A stretch of 64,000 bases of DNA from Pseudomonas proteolytica (GTDB taxonomy: Bacteria > Pseudomonadota > Gammaproteobacteria > Pseudomonadales > Pseudomonadaceae): contig NZ_VFEV01000024.1 of NCBI RefSeq assembly GCF_007858275.1, positions 34,756 through 98,755 on the forward strand. Direction: 5' to 3'. The notes beneath the pieces were generated by a model. The model did no database searches, had not been told where the DNA came from, and saw only the letters and a program-made list of their open reading frames with translations. The position numbers and the translations under genes are program-made. This document shows, piece by piece, positions 50,684 to 59,959 of this stretch; within the stretch, counting starts at the first letter, position 1; every line of letters starts with the position of its first letter.

Positions 50684-50916
50684 TCGCGAAAGTTCGTCAT
50701 GTGTCGGTTTCGGCCCTTTTTGGCAGACTAGGAGTCTATCCGTGACCCGTTTCTTGTAGATCTTATCTACAGCTCGTCGGAAATTTGATGGCGAAATCCG
50801 ATCAAGCTTCCATCCATACCAGCCCTTATTGGTGACAGGCAAGGTGTACACTTCACGGTACAACATGGAAGTGTACACACGCATAAAACTATGTTAATTA
50901 GATAGTTATGCTATTA

Positions 50917-50939
50917 TTCGAGTCTCCCTCGGGCACCAT
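50917..50939 (+). repeat. attR: partial copy of the tRNA-Leu 3' end
   Basis: TTCGAGTCTCCCTCGG then GCACCAT matches attL at 36609-36632 except for one missing G in the acceptor stem. No tRNA body precedes it, so it is a duplication left by integration. AT-rich island DNA lies to its left, and a tRNA-type terminator follows to its right. Confidence 0.88.
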
Positions 50940-50983
50940 ATAGCAATACCTGAAAGTCTCTACCAGGCTTTCAGCAACAGAGA

Positions 50984-51009
50984 AACCGGCCACTTGAGCC
51001 GGTTTTTTT
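50984..51009 (+). terminator. Probable original terminator of tRNA-Leu
   Basis: AACCGGC, loop CACTTGA, GCCGGTT, then TTTTT. It lies 45 nt after attR, the expected place for the terminator of the tRNA gene before the island entered. Confidence 0.8.
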
Positions 51010-51099
51010 GTGCCTGGGTATCTACCTCTGGATCCCTGTATCCCTGCTTGTATCGTGAGAAAAATACCGAACCTTGGGACACAAGGATGAAGCGCGCAG

Positions 51100-51264
51100 A
51101 TGTCAAGCACCGCCCTCTCGCGAATACGACGCTCGCCGACACTGGCCTTTACCTTGGCACCTGTGCCGCGCCTGGCGCTGGATGGCATGTTGTTCGAAAT
51201 CGAAGCAGTGGCCGGTGCTGCTCGATTGATATTTCGAGCAAGAGACAGCGAGCCCGTGAAATAA
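51100..51264 (+). pseudogene. Remnant of a RidA/YjgF-family gene
   Basis: A 54-codon frame from ATG 51100 contains TLAPVPRLALDGMLFEIEAV AGAA, like the C-terminal strand of RidA proteins (PRLALPGMLLEIEAVA). The upstream two thirds of a RidA domain are absent or out of frame, so this is a fragment. It sits just outside attR. The rest of 50940-51305 holds only the tRNA terminator. Confidence 0.45.
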
Positions 51265-51305
51265 CAGCTTCACGGGTTCAAGATTGATGGTCTTGAGACG
51301 GTACT

Positions 51306-53729
51306 TCAGAAATTGGTGCGCAGCGTAAAGGTCATGTTTCGCGGGGCACCATAGTAGTTTTGCGACTCTACCGGCCCGGTCTGAGCGTAATAGACGCGGT
51401 CAAAAATGTTTTCTACGTTCATCGAAAGGCTCACGCTTTTGGTGATGTCGTACGCTATGCGCGCGTTGTAGAGGGCATAACCTGAACCTTCGTGTTTCAT
51501 ACCACTGCCCAGCATGTAGGTACCACTCTGAATACGTGCTCCGGCTCCCACCTGCCACTTGGCGAATTCGTCAGGTAGCGTGTAGTTGGCCCACACACGC
51601 GCCGCATGGGCGGGCATCTGAGTCAGGAAGCTGCGACCTTCGAGGCTGACATCGTCCGGGTTTTCCAGATAACGACTACGTGTGTAGGTATAGCTGGCAC
51701 TGAGTTGCAAGCCCGTCATGACCCTGCCGTTGACCTCGGCTTCAAACCCCTCTGAACGGACTTTCCCTCCAGCGATGTGACAAAGCGTGGTGAATGGGCT
51801 GTTGCACGGAGATGCATAGGATTTGTCGATCTGCGCCCGGCCATTGAAGTTTGTCTGGTAGATCGCGAACGAGGTGTTCAGTGCTCCGCCGTAAAGCTCG
51901 CCTTTAAGCCCCAATTCGTAGGTTTCTCCAGAACGTGGAGACAAAGTGTCGCCAGCGTAGGTCATGAAGTCGGTTTGCGGGGAGAATATCTCGGAGTAGC
52001 TGCCATAAGCCGACCAGTTCTGTGTCAGCGCATACACCAGTCCATAAAAGGGCACGACCTTGGCATTGGTTTTCTGCCCCGAGAGTTTGGATACCCCGCT
52101 CGGCTCGGCAATCTGGTCTTGGCTGTAGTCCCACCAACTGACGCGGGCACCGACAATCACATCCAGCGGCTCAAGCACGTTCATCCGCAAAGACCCGTAG
52201 ACACCTTGCTGGTCGAGCGTCGACTTGACGGTACGGTAGCGGGCCAGGCGATCGTATCGAGGGGGGATGAAATCGATGATGCTCGGGATGCTTTTCGTTT
52301 CCTCGTACTCCTGTGTCTCATAACGCCCGGAATCGCGCTTGGCGTGAGTGACGTTGGCACCGAGGATGACTTCGTGACGCCGTTCGAGCAGTTCGAAGTG
52401 GCCATTGAGATAAGCGTCGGTGTTGTACTGATAGTTGTTTTCCGAACGGCTTTCCGCCCAGTTGTAGCCACCGCCATGGGTCAGCGGATCAATCAGGCCG
52501 CCGGTGTTGCTGTAGATAGTGTCCAGATTCAGCTTGGTGTAGTTGGTGGTCAGGCTCATCCGCCAATCATCGTTGATCTGGTGCTTGGCTTCGAGGAACA
52601 CCTGAGTAGTTTCCACATCGTTGTAGTCCGATGGCGAACTCAAGTTGGTCGAGCGTTTCCAGTCGATATTCGCGCCGGTCTTGTAGGCCGGAAGACCGAA
52701 GTCCATAACCCCACGATTGTTCACGTTCTGATAGGAAAAACCGGCGCTTATCAGGGTTTGTGGCGACAGGTCGAACTCCAGGACGCCATAAGTAGAAGAC
52801 CGCTCGGTCTTGGCGTTGTCATAAAAATAGCCACGGTCGCCGTAGGAGGTTACCAAGCGACCCCGAACGCTTTTGTCTTCGTTAAGCGGACCTTGAACGT
52901 CGATTTGCTGGCGATAGTTGTCCCAGCGCCCTGCGGACGTGGTGGTGCTGATGTGGAAGTCTGATGAGGCCCGCTTGCGTACCAGGTTGATGGCGCCACC
53001 GGGCGAACCTGCCCCCTGAAACAAGCCAGCTGAGCCCTTGAGCAATTCAACCCGCTCATAAGGGACCAGGTCAGCCCAGTTCTGCGAGGTAATGCTGTTG
53101 CCGTTTGGCAGCGGTATGCCGTTGATCTGGTAGTTATCGATCTGAAAGCCGCGCGCATAAGGCTGGTTATCGCCCACCATGTAGCCGTATGTGATCACCC
53201 CGGGCAGGTTGTTGTAGACGTCATCCAGCGTCTGGATATTCTGGTCCTTGATTCGCTGGGCCGTGAGTACCGAAATGCTCTGTGGAATATCCTTGAGGGG
53301 ACGCTCGCTTTTGCCGATACTCACAGCGCCCGTCGTGTAGGAGGGAGAGTCTTCAGTATTTATGCCCAACCCGGCAGCCTGAATGGTGGTAGCGCCCAAC
53401 TCCAGGGCGTCGCTCTTATTGGGAGCGGCAATCAGATAACTCCCATCGGCGGTTTTCTGCGCCACCAAGCCAGTGTTGCCGACGATACGCTCCAACGCCT
53501 GTTCGACGCTGAGCTGCGCGTGCAGCGCCACTGCCTGGCGTCCTTCGGCAACATCGGTTGCGAACAGGATTCGACTACCGGTCTGTGCCGCCAAAGCATT
53601 CAGTGTTTTATCCAACGCCTGGGCCGGGATATCCAGCGAATAGACAGCGCTTTTTGCGTGGACGGTGCTTGCCAATAGCAGGCCGCTCGCGAGCAGGCTC
53701 AGGCGAAGCGATGACGTGTTCTTACCCAT
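51306..53729 (-). CDS. TonB-dependent ferrisiderophore receptor with STN signalling domain
   Basis: A 807-residue outer-membrane receptor. A signal peptide of about 25 residues (LSLLASGLLLASTVHA) is followed by the secretin/TonB N-terminal (STN) domain, at about 28-105 (YSLDIPAQALDKTLNALAAQ). The plug contains IPQSISVLTAQRIKDQNIQTLDDV. The 22-strand barrel ends in NIFDRVYYAQTG and the terminal aromatic ...FTLRTNF. STN receptors signal ligand binding to a FecR-like anti-sigma factor, encoded upstream. ATG 53729 has GGGGA; an earlier in-frame ATG has none. The siderophore cannot be told. Confidence 0.93.
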   Translation of the reverse strand: MGKNTSSLRLSLLASGLLLASTVHAKSAVYSLDIPAQALDKTLNALAAQTGSRILFATDVAEGRQAVALHAQLSVEQALERIVGNTGLVAQKTADGSYLIAAPNKSDALELGATTIQAAGLGINTEDSPSYTTGAVSIGKSERPLKDIPQSISVLTAQRIKDQNIQTLDDVYNNLPGVITYGYMVGDNQPYARGFQIDNYQINGIPLPNGNSITSQNWADLVPYERVELLKGSAGLFQGAGSPGGAINLVRKRASSDFHISTTTSAGRWDNYRQQIDVQGPLNEDKSVRGRLVTSYGDRGYFYDNAKTERSSTYGVLEFDLSPQTLISAGFSYQNVNNRGVMDFGLPAYKTGANIDWKRSTNLSSPSDYNDVETTQVFLEAKHQINDDWRMSLTTNYTKLNLDTIYSNTGGLIDPLTHGGGYNWAESRSENNYQYNTDAYLNGHFELLERRHEVILGANVTHAKRDSGRYETQEYEETKSIPSIIDFIPPRYDRLARYRTVKSTLDQQGVYGSLRMNVLEPLDVIVGARVSWWDYSQDQIAEPSGVSKLSGQKTNAKVVPFYGLVYALTQNWSAYGSYSEIFSPQTDFMTYAGDTLSPRSGETYELGLKGELYGGALNTSFAIYQTNFNGRAQIDKSYASPCNSPFTTLCHIAGGKVRSEGFEAEVNGRVMTGLQLSASYTYTRSRYLENPDDVSLEGRSFLTQMPAHAARVWANYTLPDEFAKWQVGAGARIQSGTYMLGSGMKHEGSGYALYNARIAYDITKSVSLSMNVENIFDRVYYAQTGPVESQNYYGAPRNMTFTLRTNF

Positions 53730-53810
53730 GTTTTCCCCATTCGAACAGTCGATGAAAGCGTTCTTCATAGGGTTGGCGTATGGACGACGTCAGATGTTGA
53801 GGTCTGACCT

Positions 53811-53837
53811 GAATATAATTCTCATTTAATTAATGAG
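53811..53837 (-). promoter_or_regulatory. Fur-box-like site ahead of the TonB receptor gene
   Basis: On the minus strand TAAATGAGAATTATATTC resembles the Fur hexamer array (AATGAGAATTATTC). Next to it CTCATTTAATTAATGAG (53821-53837) is a near-perfect palindrome. The site lies in the 118-nt gap between fecR and the receptor gene, implying a separate iron-controlled promoter for the receptor. Confidence 0.5.
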
Positions 53838-53847
53838 TGATTGTTAA

Positions 53848-54702
53848 TCAGCGAATTTTACTGAAGCTAACGGTGCCGTCCGCGGCACGTACGATGCTCA
53901 CTGGCAAGATCGACGGCAGCAGGCCGATCAGCGCCTCGACCGAGCCACTGTCAAACTCACCGGAGAGGCGCAGTTCGCCGACCTGCGCATCGGCCAACCG
54001 TAACGGTTTTTGCCGGTAATGCTGAAGGTCCGCGATCACCTCGCGCAAGGGCGTGCCGTCGAAGCGCAACTTGTCCTGACGCCAGGCCGTGAGGGCAGCG
54101 ACGTCGACCGGCCTCACCTCGCCCAGTTGCGCGGATGACGCCCGCAGCTGCTGGCCGGCGTTTAGTCTCACAACTGCAGTGCGATTGCTGCTGACTTCAA
54201 CAGCGCCCTCAATGACCCCCACGTCCACGCCGCGCACGTCACTGCGCACGTCAAATACAGTGCCTATATCACGAACTCTTACGCCTTGGCTGCGCACGAT
54301 AAAAGGCGTATCGGCATGCACGACACTGAACAGTGCTTCGCCGTGAATCAGTTCCAATTGGCGGCTGCGGAGGCGCTTTTCAATGATCAAGTGACTGCCG
54401 GAATTCAACTCGACGCGACTGCCGTCAACCAGTTGAAGCTGTTCCCGCTGGCCTATCGCAACATGGATATCCTCGTGTTTCCACGCGGGATCAAGCAACC
54501 AGATAGCGCTGCCCAGGGCCAGAACTAACGTGCCTGCACGAGCCGCATTTCTGCGTTTGCGGCGACTCTCAGTCATTGCCTTGCCTTCAGCCAGCAGGGC
54601 CTCCCTGGACGGAGCGCGTTCACGTAATGCCTCGGCAAATGGCTGCAACGGATCGGCCGCGTCAGGACGACGTTTTTTGTCGAATGCGTCCGGGTGACTC
54701 AT
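53848..54702 (-). CDS. FecR-family anti-sigma/sigma regulator
   Basis: A 284-residue inner-membrane protein that passes the siderophore signal from the receptor to the ECF sigma factor. The N-terminal cytoplasmic part contains LQPFAEALRERAPSREALLAEGKAMTE (the usual W is replaced). One membrane helix is near residue 57 (AGTLVLALGSAIWLL). The periplasmic FecR domain has VAIGQREQLQLVDGSRVELNSGS and GEALFSVVH. A C-terminal STN-like signalling region (LRLSGEFDSGSVEALIGLLPSILPV) follows. It lies 2 nt after the sigma gene. Confidence 0.9.
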   Translation of the reverse strand: MSHPDAFDKKRRPDAADPLQPFAEALRERAPSREALLAEGKAMTESRRKRRNAARAGTLVLALGSAIWLLDPAWKHEDIHVAIGQREQLQLVDGSRVELNSGSHLIIEKRLRSRQLELIHGEALFSVVHADTPFIVRSQGVRVRDIGTVFDVRSDVRGVDVGVIEGAVEVSSNRTAVVRLNAGQQLRASSAQLGEVRPVDVAALTAWRQDKLRFDGTPLREVIADLQHYRQKPLRLADAQVGELRLSGEFDSGSVEALIGLLPSILPVSIVRAADGTVSFSKIR

Positions 54703-54704
54703 GG

Positions 54705-55244
54705 TTACGCCTGCCCCTGTCGTTGCATCAGCCGACGTGCAGGTTCCCAGCGCAGAATGATGGCTGCCATTGCGCGGCCAAAATGCTGGGTGACCATGTT
54801 CAGGGAAATATCCAACTCGTCGGCAATTTCACGTTGCGGCATGCCATGGATACGATGCAGCAAAAATACCTGGCGCTGGCGCGCCGGCAGCGCCTCAATG
54901 ATTGCCAAGAGGGCACGCACGTGTTGTTCGAATTCTACCGCCCGCGCACCGTCCCAACTGTCCATCCCTTCTTCGGGCGACATGTGTGTTTGAACATATA
55001 GGCTACGAGTGCGCTCGGCGCGGATACGATCAACGGCGCGGTTGAAGCTCACCTTGCGCAGAAATGCCAAAGGCAGTGCGACTTTTTCCTTGGGCGGTTT
55101 TTCGAGAATCTGGATACAAACGTCATGAACAAGATCACGAGCAAAGTGTTTGCCGTTGAAACGAAGCCGGATGTACTCCACCAGCGCATCGTAGTGAAGG
55201 GTCAGCGCGGTCATCAGCTCTTCATTGGGCGACGTCTTCGACAT
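54705..55244 (-). CDS. ECF-family RNA polymerase sigma factor (iron-uptake type)
   Basis: A 179-residue FecI-like sigma factor. Region 2 includes YDALVEYIRLRFNGKHFARDLVHDVCI. Region 4 includes ALPARQRQVFLLHRIHGMPQREIADELDISLNMVTQHFGRAM. The ATG at 55244 is preferred over an in-frame TTG nine bases earlier. It is in an operon with the FecR-like regulator and controlled by a Fur-like site. Together with the STN receptor this is a complete cell-surface signalling system. Confidence 0.92.
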   Translation of the reverse strand: MSKTSPNEELMTALTLHYDALVEYIRLRFNGKHFARDLVHDVCIQILEKPPKEKVALPLAFLRKVSFNRAVDRIRAERTRSLYVQTHMSPEEGMDSWDGARAVEFEQHVRALLAIIEALPARQRQVFLLHRIHGMPQREIADELDISLNMVTQHFGRAMAAIILRWEPARRLMQRQGQA

Positions 55245-55264
55245 GGGAATCAAACGGGATTGAT

Positions 55265-55283
55265 GAGAATGTATCTCATTATA
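55265..55283 (-). promoter_or_regulatory. Fur box upstream of the ECF sigma gene
   Basis: GAGAATGTATCTCATTATA matches the 19-bp Fur consensus at about 13 positions, including both AATG and TCATTAT halves. It lies 21 nt ahead of the sigma factor start, so iron would repress the signalling genes. Confidence 0.6.
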
Positions 55284-55501
55284 TCGTTATCTTAACGACG
55301 TTTGCGAGCCGTCAGATGTTGTTCTTTAAACTGAGATGAAGTCCCGCAGAGTGAGACGGATGCTAAGTGCATATCGGTTGTTCGCTGCAAATGGGCAAAG
55401 TCTACTCAGGATCTCGCTGCGCGGGTCTCGCCAGCCAGCCCACGTCTTTGGACGTATTCAGGAGGCCCGAGTACAACCCCGCTATGGACTGGGGCAAGGC
55501 C

Positions 55502-57247
55502 TTACCCCACCGCCACCCAATGCCCCCCGCCCACATCGTGAAACTTCTGCAGCGGCGCTTCAAACCCCTTGCCCTTGATCGGACTGGGTTGCTCGAACTC
55601 TTGCAGCAACGCCTTGAAATCACGCTTCTGGTCGACATCAGGCATCGGCACCGCGCTGAGCAGGCGTTTGGTGTAGGGATGCTGGGGGTTGTGCAGCACG
55701 TGATCACGGCGGCCGATCTCGACTATCTGGCCGCCATACATCACCGCGACACGATGGCAGATGCGCTCGACCACGGCCATGTCGTGGGAAATGAACAGGT
55801 AGCTGAGTCGATGCTGTTTGCGCAGGTGTTCCAACAACTCAAGCACTTGGGCCTGCACTGATACGTCGAGGGCGGAGACGGATTCATCGGCGATGATGAC
55901 TTTGGGGTTGAGCGCCAATGCGCGGGCAATGCAGATACGCTGGCGTTGCCCGCCCGAGAACTGGTGCGGGTAGCGGTACATGGCGTCAGCCGGCATATCG
56001 ACCTGGCGTAACAGTTCGGCGACACGTTCCTGTCGTTGCGCCCGTGGCAATTGGTCATGGATCAGCAGCGGTTCGCCTACCAGCTCCAGGATGTTTTTGC
56101 GTGGGTTCAGGGCCGCGTAGGGGTCCTGGAAGACCATTTGGATATCGCGGCGCACGGCCTGCAGTTCGGCGCCGTGCAAGCCGTTCAACTCTTTGCCGAA
56201 CAACTGCACGCTGCCTTGATAGGCCAGCATATTCATCAGGGCCTTGCCGGTGGTGGATTTACCGCAGCCGCTCTCCCCTACCAACCCCAGGGTTTCGCCT
56301 TGGCGCAGTTCAAAGTTGAGCCCTTCTACCGCGTGCACCTGTTTGTCTTCTTCGAACCAGCCCATGCGCACAGGAAAGCGCACGGACAAGTCGCGCACCT
56401 GCAAGACCACCGGTTGCTGGCTGACGTCGCCCGGCTGGCCCGCCGTGCCCAGCACGGGCACCGCCGCGAGCAATTTACGGGTGTAGTCGGCCTGAGGCTG
56501 GGTGAATAGCTGGCGCACGGGCGCTTGTTCTTCGGTGCGACCATGGTTCATCACCACCACCTGGTCGGCCATTTCGGCGACTACCCCCATGTCGTGCGTG
56601 ATCATCAGCAAGCTGGTGCCGTAGACCTGTTGCAGTTCGCGCATCAGTTCCAGGATCTGCGCCTGGATGGTCACGTCCAGCGCGGTGGTCGGTTCATCGG
56701 CGATCAGCACCTTGGGCCGACAGAGCATGGCCATCGCGATCATCACGCGCTGGCGCATGCCACCGGACAGCTCATGGGGATACTGCTGCAGGCGTTTTTC
56801 CACCTGCGGCATGCGCACCGATTCAAGCATCTCCCGGGCGCGCTGGCGCAGTGCCTGACGCCCCAGGGGTTCGTGCCGGCGTAGCGTCTCCTGCAATTGC
56901 TGGCCGACAGTCATCAGCGGGTTGAGCGACGTCATCGGTTCCTGGAAAATCATGCCGATCTGTTTGCCGCGCAGCCGTTGCAACTCGCGCTCGGGCGCGC
57001 CGACCAAGTCGCGCCCTTCAAAGCTGATTGCGCCTTCGGCCACCCGGACCGCCTTGGGCAACAGCCCCATGATCGCCAGCGATGACAGCGATTTACCACT
57101 GCCGGACTCCCCGGCGATACACAGTGTCTGGCCGGCGAACAGGTCGAAGCTCAGGTGATCGACCACGCGCCGGGAGCTGGCCCCCATGCCGACATCGATG
57201 GACAACTGCTGCACCGACAAAATCGGCTGGGAGGTCCCGTTACTCAT
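55502..57247 (-). CDS. Double ABC transporter ATPase of an Opp/Gsi-type importer
   Basis: A 581-residue protein made of two ABC ATPases in tandem, like GsiA/YejF. The first domain has Walker A GESGSGKSLSS, signature LSGGMRQRVMIAMA and Walker B VLIADEPTTALD. The second has GESGCGKSTTGKA, FSGGQRQRICIARA and VIIADESVSALD, each followed by an H-loop (THDMGVV, SHDMAVV). The C-terminal oligopeptide-ATPase extension is short. It is the last gene of the amide operon and powers the two permeases encoded upstream. Confidence 0.93.
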   Translation of the reverse strand: MSNGTSQPILSVQQLSIDVGMGASSRRVVDHLSFDLFAGQTLCIAGESGSGKSLSSLAIMGLLPKAVRVAEGAISFEGRDLVGAPERELQRLRGKQIGMIFQEPMTSLNPLMTVGQQLQETLRRHEPLGRQALRQRAREMLESVRMPQVEKRLQQYPHELSGGMRQRVMIAMAMLCRPKVLIADEPTTALDVTIQAQILELMRELQQVYGTSLLMITHDMGVVAEMADQVVVMNHGRTEEQAPVRQLFTQPQADYTRKLLAAVPVLGTAGQPGDVSQQPVVLQVRDLSVRFPVRMGWFEEDKQVHAVEGLNFELRQGETLGLVGESGCGKSTTGKALMNMLAYQGSVQLFGKELNGLHGAELQAVRRDIQMVFQDPYAALNPRKNILELVGEPLLIHDQLPRAQRQERVAELLRQVDMPADAMYRYPHQFSGGQRQRICIARALALNPKVIIADESVSALDVSVQAQVLELLEHLRKQHRLSYLFISHDMAVVERICHRVAVMYGGQIVEIGRRDHVLHNPQHPYTKRLLSAVPMPDVDQKRDFKALLQEFEQPSPIKGKGFEAPLQKFHDVGGGHWVAVG

Positions 57248-57302
57248 CAAAGCTCCTCACGCGTGAAGCGACAAACGCCAAGTCGTTGGCGATGATCAGC
57301 CA

Positions 57303-58250
57303 TCAGGCAAATACGATTTTCGGGAAGTAGAACGACACGACCCAATTGGGCAGGTCGACGATCTCGCTGATGCGCAAATCGCCACACACCGAGCACAACA
57401 TGTATGCCTGCTCGGCGGGCATGTGGTGCTCACGGCACAGCCAGTCGATGGTGTTGCTGACGGCCTGACGTGCGGCTTGCATCAAGTCCGGGCCAATGCC
57501 GGTGAAGGCTTCGTAGCCCGCACCATCCAGATGACGGGTCACGGGACCTGGGGTGCTGAAGCGCGGTGTTGCCAGCGGGGTGTTCTTGATCAGGTCCAGC
57601 TTCACCACCACGTCCATTGCGCTTTCGATCGCGGTGCCGCACACCTCACCATCGCCTTGCGCCGCGTGGGTATCGCCAATCGACAACAAGGCGCCGCTGA
57701 CCTCCACCGGCAGGTACAGCGTGGTACCGGCCGACAGGTCGCGGATGTCCAGGTTGCCGCCGACCCGGCGCGGTGGCACCACCGAGTGCAAGCCCGCCAA
57801 TGCCGGCGCCAGGCCGATGGTGCCGGCGAAGGGCTTGAGCGGAACCTTGGCGAAATCACTGAAGGCTGCCGGGCTCAGGGCCACTTTGTCGTAGTGCCAC
57901 AGCACCAGGGCGGGGTCCGTGAACTGGTCCGCAAGCAGGCCAAACCCCGGGATGTTGGCTGTCCAGCCGAAGCCGCTCGGCTTGAAGCTGTCGAGGGTGA
58001 TTTTCAGCACATCGCCAGGCTCGGCACCCTCGACAAAAATCGGCCCGGTGACAGGGTTGATCGTATCGAACGGCACCTTGCCGACATCGTCTACCGTCGA
58101 TTGCGGCGTGAAGAAGCCGTTGGACGAATCGCGGCAGCAGAACTCCAGCATGGCACCTGGCGCCACCCGGGCGGTCGGTTCGATGCTGTTGTCCCAGCCG
58201 AAATGGCTGTTGAAGCTGTGAATGGTCTTGACCAGGCAGTTCTGGCACAT
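57303..58250 (-). CDS. Acetamidase/formamidase family amidohydrolase
   Basis: A 315-residue FmdA/AmdA-family enzyme that hydrolyses short amides to acid and ammonia. It has FNSHFGWDNSIEPTARVAPG, EGAEPGDVLKI, the conserved SIGDTHAAQGDGEVCGTAIESAM metal-binding stretch, and TGIGPDLMQAARQAVSNTIDWL. The start MCQNCLVKTIHSF is chosen by family. The frame is open further up. It is placed between the binding protein and ATPase genes, so the substrate imported by this transporter is probably the amide it cleaves. Confidence 0.9.
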   Translation of the reverse strand: MCQNCLVKTIHSFNSHFGWDNSIEPTARVAPGAMLEFCCRDSSNGFFTPQSTVDDVGKVPFDTINPVTGPIFVEGAEPGDVLKITLDSFKPSGFGWTANIPGFGLLADQFTDPALVLWHYDKVALSPAAFSDFAKVPLKPFAGTIGLAPALAGLHSVVPPRRVGGNLDIRDLSAGTTLYLPVEVSGALLSIGDTHAAQGDGEVCGTAIESAMDVVVKLDLIKNTPLATPRFSTPGPVTRHLDGAGYEAFTGIGPDLMQAARQAVSNTIDWLCREHHMPAEQAYMLCSVCGDLRISEIVDLPNWVVSFYFPKIVFA

Positions 58251-58310
58251 AGGGAGAAAACTCCGCGTAAAGACCACGCCCGGAAGGCGTGGTGGCAGGC
58301 CGGCTGCGCT

Positions 58311-59930
58311 TTATTTCAGGTAGATGTAGTTGTAGTTGACCGGGATGTGCACCGGATCGACATACAGTGCGTCGCTGCCGCCCATGCGCGAGGAGCGCAC
58401 GGTGAAGCGCTGTTCGTTGAAGATCGGGACCCACGGCGCATCGGCCATCACATCGATGAAGATCTTCTTCCACAGCGCAGTCCGCTCGGCCTGTTGCTCC
58501 GGCTTGGCCATGCTGTCGGCCTTGGCGGCCAGCGCATCCAGGCTCTTGTTGCAATACAGCGCCCAGTTCCAGCCACCGTCCACCGCACTGTCACAGCCCA
58601 GGATCGGCCCGTAGAAGTTCGAGGGGTCCGGGAAGTCGGCAATCCAGGCCATGCCGCCGGACCACACCATCGGCGCCTGATCCTTGGAACCGCCTGCCGC
58701 AATCACGTTGGCCTGCGCCAGGGACTTGATCTTCACACGCACCCCGACCTTCGCCAGGTCCTGCTGGATAGCCTGGGCGATACGCGGCTGCGGGTCGGTG
58801 TTCATCACGTACATCTCGGTGTCGAAACCCTTGTCGAAACCGGCTTCGGCCAAGAGCTTCTTCGCGCCTTCGACATCGTAGGCGTAGCCTTTGTAGTCCT
58901 TGTCGTAGCCCGGCATCGCGGGCGGCAGCGGCTGGTTGGCCGGGACCGCACGGCCGTTGATGATGCGCACGATGCGATCCTTGCTGATCGCCATGTTCAC
59001 CGCCTGGCGCACCTTGAGGTTGTCGAACGGCGGCAGTGTGGTTTTCAGGGTCAGGTAGCCGGTCTGCAATTGATCACCGGTGACCACCAGGCTCTTGAAC
59101 TTGGGATCGTTCTTGAACTCGAGGAACTTGGCCGGCGGTACACCGTCGCCCGCGATGTCGACCTCGCCCTTTTGCAAACGCAACAACGCGACCATCGGAT
59201 CCTGGCCGACCTCAAAGGCGATCGAGTCGAGGTGCGGCAGGCCCGCCTTGAAATAGTCCGGGTTCTTCTTGAACAGAATCTGCTGCCCCAGCTTCCACTC
59301 CGCCAGGCTGTAGGCACCGGTGCCCACCGGGTGTTTGCCGAAGTCGGCGCCCCACTTCTCGACCTCCTCCTTGGGTACGACAAAGGAAAAGTTGATCGCC
59401 ATCACCTGCAGGAACGTCGCATTTGCCGACTTGAGCGTGATCCTGACGGTGTAATCGTCGACGACCTCAATGCCCGCCAACTGCTCGGCCTTGCTGGCCG
59501 CCATGTCTTCATAGCCGACGATCGAACTGAAGAAACCCGCACCCGGGCTCTGGGTTTTCGGGTTGACGGTACGCTCCAGGGAGTACTTCACGTCGCTGGC
59601 CTTGAGTTCGCGACCGTTGTGGAACTTCACGCCTTTCTTCAAGGTGAAGGTATAGACGGTGCCATCCTCGGAGATGCTGTAGTCCGACGCCAGGTTCTTG
59701 GTCAGTTCCGTGGTACCTGGCTTGTAATCCATCAGCCCGTCGAACAGGCTTTTGATCATCGACCAGTTCTGCCAGTCATAACCGATGGCCGGGTCGAGGG
59801 TGGCCACGTCGTTTTGATAGGTAATCACCGCGGCGCCACCGTCTTTGGCGTTTGGATCAAAGTCATCGGCCAGCAGATTACCGGCAAACAACGTGGCCGC
59901 GATGGCCAAGGATAATGCTTTGCGATTCAT
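58311..59930 (-). CDS. Periplasmic substrate-binding protein of an Opp/Dpp-type importer
   Basis: A 539-residue family 5 solute-binding protein. The signal peptide is MNRKALSLAIAATLFAGNLLA with probable cleavage after LLA. The SBP_bac_5 signature includes YTFTLKKGVKFHNGRELKASDVKYSLER. The ligand is probably an amide or small peptide from the operon context. It is encoded downstream of its permeases. Confidence 0.92.
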   Translation of the reverse strand: MNRKALSLAIAATLFAGNLLADDFDPNAKDGGAAVITYQNDVATLDPAIGYDWQNWSMIKSLFDGLMDYKPGTTELTKNLASDYSISEDGTVYTFTLKKGVKFHNGRELKASDVKYSLERTVNPKTQSPGAGFFSSIVGYEDMAASKAEQLAGIEVVDDYTVRITLKSANATFLQVMAINFSFVVPKEEVEKWGADFGKHPVGTGAYSLAEWKLGQQILFKKNPDYFKAGLPHLDSIAFEVGQDPMVALLRLQKGEVDIAGDGVPPAKFLEFKNDPKFKSLVVTGDQLQTGYLTLKTTLPPFDNLKVRQAVNMAISKDRIVRIINGRAVPANQPLPPAMPGYDKDYKGYAYDVEGAKKLLAEAGFDKGFDTEMYVMNTDPQPRIAQAIQQDLAKVGVRVKIKSLAQANVIAAGGSKDQAPMVWSGGMAWIADFPDPSNFYGPILGCDSAVDGGWNWALYCNKSLDALAAKADSMAKPEQQAERTALWKKIFIDVMADAPWVPIFNEQRFTVRSSRMGGSDALYVDPVHIPVNYNYIYLK

Positions 59931-59959
59931 GCTCCAGCCCCTTACCTATGGTGATGTTG

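Noticed and set aside
50546..50884. 112-codon minus-strand frame near attR
   Set aside because: The first half (KGWYGWKLDRISPSNFRRAV) looks protein-like, but the second half is antisense to the frameshifted gene, and no ribosome site precedes it. Perhaps a truncated gene, not strong enough to annotate.
57423..59915. 830-codon plus-strand frame opposite the formamidase and binding-protein genes
   Set aside because: It spans two convincing minus-strand genes and has shadow-like composition.
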